In this document: one piece after another, positions 59,346 through 64,000 of the stretch
How the letters are laid out: each line of letters begins with the position of its first letter
Numbering within the stretch: the first letter of the stretch is position 1
Assembly (NCBI RefSeq): GCF_011753055.1
Contig: NZ_VWWJ01000008.1
Coordinates: 62,001 to 126,000 of the forward strand
Direction of reading: 5' to 3'
DNA from: Burkholderia sp. Ax-1719
GTDB taxonomy: Bacteria > Pseudomonadota > Gammaproteobacteria > Burkholderiales > Burkholderiaceae
DNA length: 64,000 nt
Program-made: the position numbers and the translations under genes
The notes under the pieces: model-generated
Told to the model about the DNA's origin: nothing
Databases searched by the model: none
The model's input: the letters and a program-made list of their open reading frames with translations, nothing else

Positions 59346-60653
59346 TTACTTAAGCGCAGGCAAAACCACCCCAACAGACGCCCCAAACCCTACGCGATAC
59401 CCATCGCCTTGACACCATCCAGCCAGCGTCAGCTCATCGCCATCCTCGATAAACCCACGCGTCCCACCCGACTTAAGCGCAAGCGGATTTTTAGCGTTCC
59501 AGGTAATCTCAAGCAAACTTCCAAACGAATCCTCAGTAGGCCCAGAGATCGTCCCCGATCCCATCAGATCGCCCACGCGCGTGTTACATCCAGCGACCGT
59601 GTGATGCGCGAGCTGCTGCGCCATCGTCCAATACATGTGCTTAAAGTTAGTCCGCGAAATCGTCGTAGCCTCATCAGCGCCTTCAGGCCGCAGCAGCACT
59701 TCCAGCTCGATATCAAACCCATGCTCGCCAGCATGGCGCAGATACGCCAGCGGCTGCGGCTCCTGCACCGGCTGCGCCACGCGGAACGGTTCCAGCGCAT
59801 CGAGCGTCACGATCCACGGCGAGATCGTCGTCGCAAAGCCCTTCGAATTGAACGGTCCCAGCGGCACATATTCCCACTGCTGGATATCGCGTGCGCTCCA
59901 GTCATTGAGCAGCACCATCCCGAAGATATGCGTCTCGGCATCCTCGCAGGCGATCGGCTCGCCCAGCGCGTTGCCCCGCCCGATGATGAATCCCGTCTCC
60001 AGTTCGATGTCGAGCTTGCGGCACGCGCCAAACACCGGCCGCTCCTGGTCCGGCAGCTTCAGCTGACCATTCGGACGGCGCACCGGCGTACCGCTCACCA
60101 CCACCGACGATGCACGTCCGTTATAGCCAATCGGCATTTCCGACCAGTTCGGCAGCAGCGCATTCTTCGGATCTCGAAACATCGATCCCACGTTGGTGGC
60201 GTGCTCTTTCGACGAATAGAAGTCCGTGTAGCCGGGAATATCCACCGGCAGATGCAGCTTCGCATCGGCGAGTTTGACGAGCGCGCGGGCGCGCAGTGCG
60301 GCGTCGTCACGCAACGGGGCGGTGTCCTTCGCGAGCAGCGACGATAGCTGTACCCGCACGCTGCGCCATGTATCGCGGCCGAGTGCGATGAAGTCGTTCA
60401 GCGCCGGCCGCGCAAACACATTCGCCTCCGACGGCAGGCGCAGCAGTCCGGCTTCAACCAGCGCGGCCAGATCCGCGACCTGATCGCCGATCGCCACGCC
60501 CACGCGCGCATGCGCCTGCTGCGCCGTGCTGAACACGCCGAACGGCAGGTTCTGGATCGGGAAATCGCAGGCCGCGTCGTTTGCGCTGTCGATCCAGCTC
60601 TTGCGCGCGGGGTCGAGGGTCGCCTGCAGATCGCTATGGTTAGGGATGCTCAT
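59346..60653 (-). CDS. fahA: Fumarylacetoacetase
   Basis: A 435-residue hydrolase that splits fumarylacetoacetate to fumarate and acetoacetate, the last step of tyrosine/homogentisate breakdown. Signatures are SWIDSANDAACDFPIQNLPF at the start, DFYSSKEHATNVGSMFRD, ELETGFIIGRGNALGEPI (metal-binding Glu residues) and GDLMGSGTISGPTEDSFGSL near the C-terminus. The ATG at 60653 overlaps the hmgA stop by 4 bases (ATGA), so the two are coupled. Length is normal for the family. Confidence 0.96.
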   Translation of the reverse strand: MSIPNHSDLQATLDPARKSWIDSANDAACDFPIQNLPFGVFSTAQQAHARVGVAIGDQVADLAALVEAGLLRLPSEANVFARPALNDFIALGRDTWRSVRVQLSSLLAKDTAPLRDDAALRARALVKLADAKLHLPVDIPGYTDFYSSKEHATNVGSMFRDPKNALLPNWSEMPIGYNGRASSVVVSGTPVRRPNGQLKLPDQERPVFGACRKLDIELETGFIIGRGNALGEPIACEDAETHIFGMVLLNDWSARDIQQWEYVPLGPFNSKGFATTISPWIVTLDALEPFRVAQPVQEPQPLAYLRHAGEHGFDIELEVLLRPEGADEATTISRTNFKHMYWTMAQQLAHHTVAGCNTRVGDLMGSGTISGPTEDSFGSLLEITWNAKNPLALKSGGTRGFIEDGDELTLAGWCQGDGYRVGFGASVGVVLPALK

Positions 60654-62020
60654 TGCTGCTCCGGATTGAAGTGTTTCTTGAGGCCTTGCCAGCACTCGTA
60701 GTAATGCGCCTGCAGCTGGCTCGTTTCGAGCGCGAATTGCGTCGGGCGGATCAGCGTGCGGGTCTCGAACATGAACGCCATCGTGTCGCCAACTTTGTGC
60801 GGCTTGCTCGTATCGGCGTTCGAGGCTTTTTCAAAGGTCTCGGCATCCGGGCCGTGGCCCGACATGCAGTTGTGCAGGCTCGCGCCGCCCGGCACGAAGC
60901 CCTCGGCCTTGGCGTCGTAGACGCCGTGCACGAGGCCCATGAATTCGCTCGCCACGTTGCGGTGATACCAGGGCGGGCGGAAGGTGTTCTCGGCGGCCAG
61001 CCAGCGCGGCGGGAAGATCACGAAGTCGATCGAATCGACGCCCGGCGTGTCGGTCGGCGCATGCAGCACGAGGAAAATCGACGGGTCCGGATGGTCAAAG
61101 CTGATCGAGCCAATCGTGTTATAGCGGCGCAGATCGTACTTGTAGGGCGCGTAATTGCCGTGCCACGCCACCACGTCGAGCGGCGAATGGCCCATATCCG
61201 CGCGCCACAGTTCGCCGTTCAGTTTGGTGACGAGTTCGAACTGCCCTTCACGGTCTTCATAGGCGGCCACCGGCGTCAGGAAATCGCGCGGGTTCGCCAG
61301 TCCGTTCGAGCCGATCACGCCCAGATCCGGCAGGCGCAGCAGCGCGCCGAAGTTCTCGCAGATATAGCCGCGCGCCTCGCCATCGGGCAATTCGACCGCG
61401 AAGCGCACGCCGCGCGGGATCACCGCGATCTCGAACGGCTCGATGTCGAGCTTGCCCATTTCCGTCGCAATCGACAGTCGCCCCTGTTGCGGAACGATCA
61501 GCAGTTCGCCATCGGTGTTGTAGAAGAAGCGGTCCTTCATCGAGCGGTTGGCCGCGTAGAGATGGATCGCGCAACCGCTCATCGAAGCCGCCGAGCCATT
61601 GCCCGCCATCGTCACCCAGCCGTCGATGAAATCGGTCGGCGCGGTGGGCATCGGCAGCGCGTCCCAGCGCAGCTGGTTGGGCGGCGTGGGCGGCACAGCA
61701 CCGAAATCGGCGACGAGGCGCGCGCCTTCGCCGTCGGCTTTGCTAGCGAGCGGCGTGAACGGCTGATGCACCGCGCCCGGACGGATGCGATAGAGCCACG
61801 AGCGACGATTGTGCGAGCGCGGCGCGGTGAAGGCCGTGCCCGACAGCTGCTCGGCGTACAGGCCGTAGGCGCAGCGCTGCGGCGAGTTCTGGCCCGCGGG
61901 CAAGGCGCCGGGCAACGCTTCGGTCGCGAATTCGTTGCCGAAGCCGCTCATGTAGCCATCCGGGTAACCGTCGTGGCCGCGAGCGGGCGCGTGCTTCACG
62001 TCGGGCAAAGGTGCGTTCAT
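60650..62020 (-). CDS. hmgA: Homogentisate 1,2-dioxygenase
   Basis: A 456-residue non-haem iron enzyme that opens homogentisate to maleylacetoacetate. Recognisable segments are YMSGFGNEFATEALPGALP, LYRIRPGAVHQPF and the iron site region FRPPWYHRNVASEFMGLVHG with the following GGASLHNCMSGHGPD. The ATG at 62020 has GGAGAGAC upstream; a GTG directly before it is an alternative. A maleylacetoacetate isomerase gene is not in the window. It is the first gene of the hmgA-fahA unit. Confidence 0.96.
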   Translation of the reverse strand: MNAPLPDVKHAPARGHDGYPDGYMSGFGNEFATEALPGALPAGQNSPQRCAYGLYAEQLSGTAFTAPRSHNRRSWLYRIRPGAVHQPFTPLASKADGEGARLVADFGAVPPTPPNQLRWDALPMPTAPTDFIDGWVTMAGNGSAASMSGCAIHLYAANRSMKDRFFYNTDGELLIVPQQGRLSIATEMGKLDIEPFEIAVIPRGVRFAVELPDGEARGYICENFGALLRLPDLGVIGSNGLANPRDFLTPVAAYEDREGQFELVTKLNGELWRADMGHSPLDVVAWHGNYAPYKYDLRRYNTIGSISFDHPDPSIFLVLHAPTDTPGVDSIDFVIFPPRWLAAENTFRPPWYHRNVASEFMGLVHGVYDAKAEGFVPGGASLHNCMSGHGPDAETFEKASNADTSKPHKVGDTMAFMFETRTLIRPTQFALETSQLQAHYYECWQGLKKHFNPEQQ

Positions 62021-62091
62021 CACTGTCTCTCCAGGTTCCCTACCGATTCGGCCGGCGCGGCGGCATGGTCAAGCTGTCTTCCGTCGCGCGA

Positions 62092-62136
62092 TTTACGAAT
62101 AGTAAAACGGATTCTGATTAGTGAAATTACATGTAA
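62092..62136. promoter_or_regulatory. Palindromes upstream of hmgA
   Basis: TTTAC-GAATA-GTAAA (62092-62106) and TTACATGTAA (62127-62136) lie about 80-115 bases upstream of hmgA, in the 295-base divergent region 62021-62315. On the minus strand TTTACA could serve as a -35 box. They are candidate sites for a homogentisate-pathway regulator such as an IclR-type HmgR. Confidence 0.4.
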
Positions 62137-62315
62137 ACCCTGGGAATCCCCTTCCTGAGCGGCGGAGCCACGCCTGGCAAGCCTTCGCGTGTGGATATCG
62201 TTATCACCAATCAGTGCATGCCGCAGCGTCCGGGGCTGCTACCATCAAGTCATGCGGCCCCCGTGGCCGCGTCGCTGTTTTTTCTTTCCGACTTCCTGGT
62301 TCTCTTCATCGCGTC

Positions 62316-63143
62316 ATGATCGCTCCGACCATTCCCGAGCTTGTTGCCCGCTCCGCCAGCCATCCTTTTCTCGGCGAGCACCTGGCGATGGGGAGCGGCG
62401 CGCATCACGCCGAAGCCATCGCGCGGCGTCGCGGCGTGGAAATGCTCAGCGCCTACGAGCCGATCTACGACATCAGCGTGCACGGCGGCGCACAGTCGCT
62501 CACCGCCGATCTGTCGTCGGCTGCGCGTTTTGGCGACGAACTCGGCTTTCAGGCGGTGACGCTGCGCGACGACGGCGGCAAGATCACGCCCTTCGATCCC
62601 TTCTCCGACACGCTCGACGACCCCGAACTGGTGGCGCTCGATCGCTGCGTGCGGGCGCTGCATACGATCAACTTTCTGGGTTCGCAGCAGCACGGCCTGC
62701 TGTTCCTGCGCGTGCACGAGCGTCTGCTCAAGAGCGTGAAATACGATCACGGACGCCATTTTTCGAACGTGCTGGTGTCGTTCGGGCTCAATCCCGGGCG
62801 GGTAGTGATTGAATTGCCGGCGGCGGCGGTCGCGCATCGCACCTTCGTCGGCTATCTGACGAAGAGTTATCAGCGCTATGGCTTCAAGGTGGCGGGCAAT
62901 CTGTCCAACGCGGGGCAGATCCTGTCGGTGTCCGACAGCGCGCGGCTCGATTTCGTGAAGATGGACGCCAGTTCGGCGTTGCGCGATTCGATGGTCAAAC
63001 CGCTCGTGAGTTACGCGGCGCGGCTGCGCATTCCGCTGATTTTCAACCGCGTGATGGACGTCGCCCAGTTCGAGCAATTGCAGCAGTACGACGTGCGCTT
63101 CGTGCAGGGGCCCGTGTTCGACGCGCAGAACAGCGCGGCTTGA
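62316..63143 (+). CDS. Degenerate EAL-domain protein
   Basis: A 275-residue protein with one EAL-like domain and no recognisable sensor domain. LSAYEPIYDISVH aligns with the usual YQPIxD start, but the EALLR metal motif is absent (AQSLTAD at that place). The Asn of the next motif is lost (LFLRVHERLL), and the DDFG loop reads KVAGNLSNAG. The strand RVVIELPAA and FVKMDAS keep single conserved residues. It should not hydrolyse cyclic di-GMP but might bind it or a protein partner. Start at MIAPTIPELV (62316); no strong ribosome binding site, and longer starts lack support. Confidence 0.8.
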   Translation: MIAPTIPELVARSASHPFLGEHLAMGSGAHHAEAIARRRGVEMLSAYEPIYDISVHGGAQSLTADLSSAARFGDELGFQAVTLRDDGGKITPFDPFSDTLDDPELVALDRCVRALHTINFLGSQQHGLLFLRVHERLLKSVKYDHGRHFSNVLVSFGLNPGRVVIELPAAAVAHRTFVGYLTKSYQRYGFKVAGNLSNAGQILSVSDSARLDFVKMDASSALRDSMVKPLVSYAARLRIPLIFNRVMDVAQFEQLQQYDVRFVQGPVFDAQNSAA

Positions 63144-63153
63144 TGAGCCTGAA

Positions 63154-63192
63154 AAGCAGAACGCCGCGCTTCAAAGGCGCGGCGTTCTGCTT
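63154..63192. terminator. Bidirectional terminator between EAL-like gene and murB
   Basis: AAGCAGAACGCCGCGC (63154-63169) and GCGCGGCGTTCTGCTT (63177-63192) form a perfect 16-bp stem with a 7-base loop. It lies between two convergent genes and can act in both directions, although T-runs are short. Confidence 0.85.
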
Positions 63193-63215
63193 GTAGAGGA
63201 TGCGGGTTGCCCGGT

Positions 63216-64000
63216 TTAGAGGCTGATCGGTTCCTGTTCCAGTTCCACGCCAAAGCGCGCCAGCACATCGGCCTGGATCGCCCGCGCGAGGTCGAGGATG
63301 TCGCTGCCGCACGCGCCGCCGCGATTCACCAGCACGAGCGCCTGACGCTCATGGACCGCCGCCGCGCCCAGCGCGCGCCCCTTCCAGCCACACTGATCGA
63401 TCAGCCAGCCCGCCGCCAGCTTGACGCGGCCATCGGCCTGCGCATACGAGACCACCTGCGGCTCGCGCAACACGAGCGCGTCGAACTGCTCCGCCTCGAT
63501 CACCGGATTCTTGAAGAAACTGCCCGCGTTGCCGAGCACGAGCGGATCGGGCAGCTTGGCGCGGCGCACCGCCACCACCGCGTCGAACACGTCGCGCGCG
63601 TGACGCGCTTCGGCGAGCCCTTGCTGCGCGAGTTCGCGCGCCAGGTCGGCGTAACCGGCGTTGGCGCGCCAGGCCTTCGGCAACCGGAACGTGACCGATG
63701 CGATCACGAAGCGATCGCGCCCTTCGCGCTTGAAGAAGCTGTCGCGATAGCCGAAGCCGCAGTCGGCGGCGTCGAATTCATAGGCCGTGCCGGTTTCAAG
63801 CTCGATGGCGCGCACGCGGACGCAGCGTTCGGCCATTTCCAGCCCGTAAGCGCCGATGTTCTGGATCGGCGCGGCGCCCACCGTACCCGGGATCAGCGCG
63901 AGGTTTTCGAGACCCGGCATGCCCGCTTCGAGCGTCCACGCCACGAAATCGTGCCAGTTCTCGCCCGCGGCGGCTTCCACGTACCACGCGGCGTCGTCTT
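63216..64000 (-). CDS. murB: UDP-N-acetylenolpyruvoylglucosamine reductase, C-terminal part
   Basis: The gene runs off the right edge; about 261 codons are present, and the frame stays open to base 64000. MurB reduces the enolpyruvyl group of UDP-GlcNAc-enolpyruvate in peptidoglycan synthesis, using FAD and NADPH. Visible are LALIPGTVGAAPIQNIGAYG, FGYRDSFFKRE and the catalytic serine segment VLGNAGSFFKNP. These, with the Y-loop and a final domain, are typical of type I MurB such as the E. coli enzyme. The N-terminal FAD-binding part lies outside the window. Confidence 0.95.
   Translation of the reverse strand, partial: DDAAWYVEAAAGENWHDFVAWTLEAGMPGLENLALIPGTVGAAPIQNIGAYGLEMAERCVRVRAIELETGTAYEFDAADCGFGYRDSFFKREGRDRFVIASVTFRLPKAWRANAGYADLARELAQQGLAEARHARDVFDAVVAVRRAKLPDPLVLGNAGSFFKNPVIEAEQFDALVLREPQVVSYAQADGRVKLAAGWLIDQCGWKGRALGAAAVHERQALVLVNRGGACGSDILDLARAIQADVLARFGVELEQEPISL

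Noticed and set aside
1..64000. CRISPR arrays, insertion sequences, tRNA or rRNA genes
   Set aside because: No regularly spaced repeats, transposase motifs, terminal repeats or cloverleaf-like segments were found by eye on either strand.

Overview
The window is about 65 % GC. It has dense, short-spaced genes, many GTG starts and families typical of Burkholderiaceae (DUF5594, BON and DUF4148-like secreted proteins, XapX, hmgA-fahA). I read it as chromosomal DNA of a Burkholderia sensu lato species, probably Paraburkholderia or Caballeronia; that is inference from gene content, as no rRNA or other marker is present. I see no tRNA, rRNA, insertion sequence, integrase or CRISPR array.

Layout. 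(1) 1-10232, minus strand: an exopolysaccharide cluster with a priming sugar-phosphate transferase, Wza-like outer-membrane export lipoprotein, Wzc-like tyrosine autokinase, three GT-B glycosyltransferases, a Wzy/O-antigen-ligase-like membrane protein, and the first codons of a GT2 transferase cut by the window edge. (2) 10642-16799, plus strand: a tight operon of carrier protein, acyl-CoA-dehydrogenase-like flavoenzyme, amino acid:[carrier protein] ligase (a tRNA-free relative of seryl-tRNA synthetase), DUF1839 protein and a GH2 beta-mannosidase-like enzyme. Beside it are a double alpha/beta-hydrolase (minus), a secreted PslG-like clan GH-A glycosidase, a GT2 transferase and a WecA/MraY-like transferase. 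I consider this the most interesting part: a ribosome- and NRPS-independent aminoacyl-thioester pathway embedded in surface-polysaccharide genes. The DUF1839 protein looks like a BtrH-type cysteine acyltransferase that could move the amino-acid-derived group onto a sugar.

(3) 21788-24820: flavin reductase, entericidin-like lipoprotein, host-attachment-family protein and a 58-residue XapX protein. (4) 24857-32473: a quinone-oxidoreductase-like enzyme, then a sulfide/persulfide detoxification locus. It has an MBL-fold hydrolase diverging from a two-cysteine ArsR (BigR/SqrR-type) regulator, a DUF442-sulfide:quinone oxidoreductase fusion and a TauE exporter. The two directions share one compact, overlapping divergent promoter. 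RarD and a second TauE follow. (5) 32582-37840: small secreted and hypothetical proteins, a TAXI-type binding protein with its own C-terminal membrane segment, an HCCA-isomerase/DsbA-fold protein and a LysR regulator preceded by perfect palindromes.

(6) 38014-44279: xanthine dehydrogenase xdhA-xdhB with an unusually short xdhC, and a divergent MFS transporter. (7) 44359-51172: aspartate 4-decarboxylase with two adjacent AspT-family exchangers and a divergent LysR regulator, a likely aspartate:alanine proton-motive cycle. (8) 51246-57961: a ParB/Srx-like possible plasmid fertility inhibition protein, a crotonase lacking the usual glutamates, a CadC-like winged-helix/TPR regulator, a small secreted protein and two MFS transporters. 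(9) 58062-64000: a lower-GC acyltransferase, the homogentisate pathway genes fahA-hmgA with tandem 3' hairpins, a degenerate EAL protein, and murB running off the right edge.

Start sites were moved inward from the longest possible ORF wherever a Shine-Dalgarno sequence or family alignment supported it. Motif and residue numbers were counted by hand from the translated sequence.
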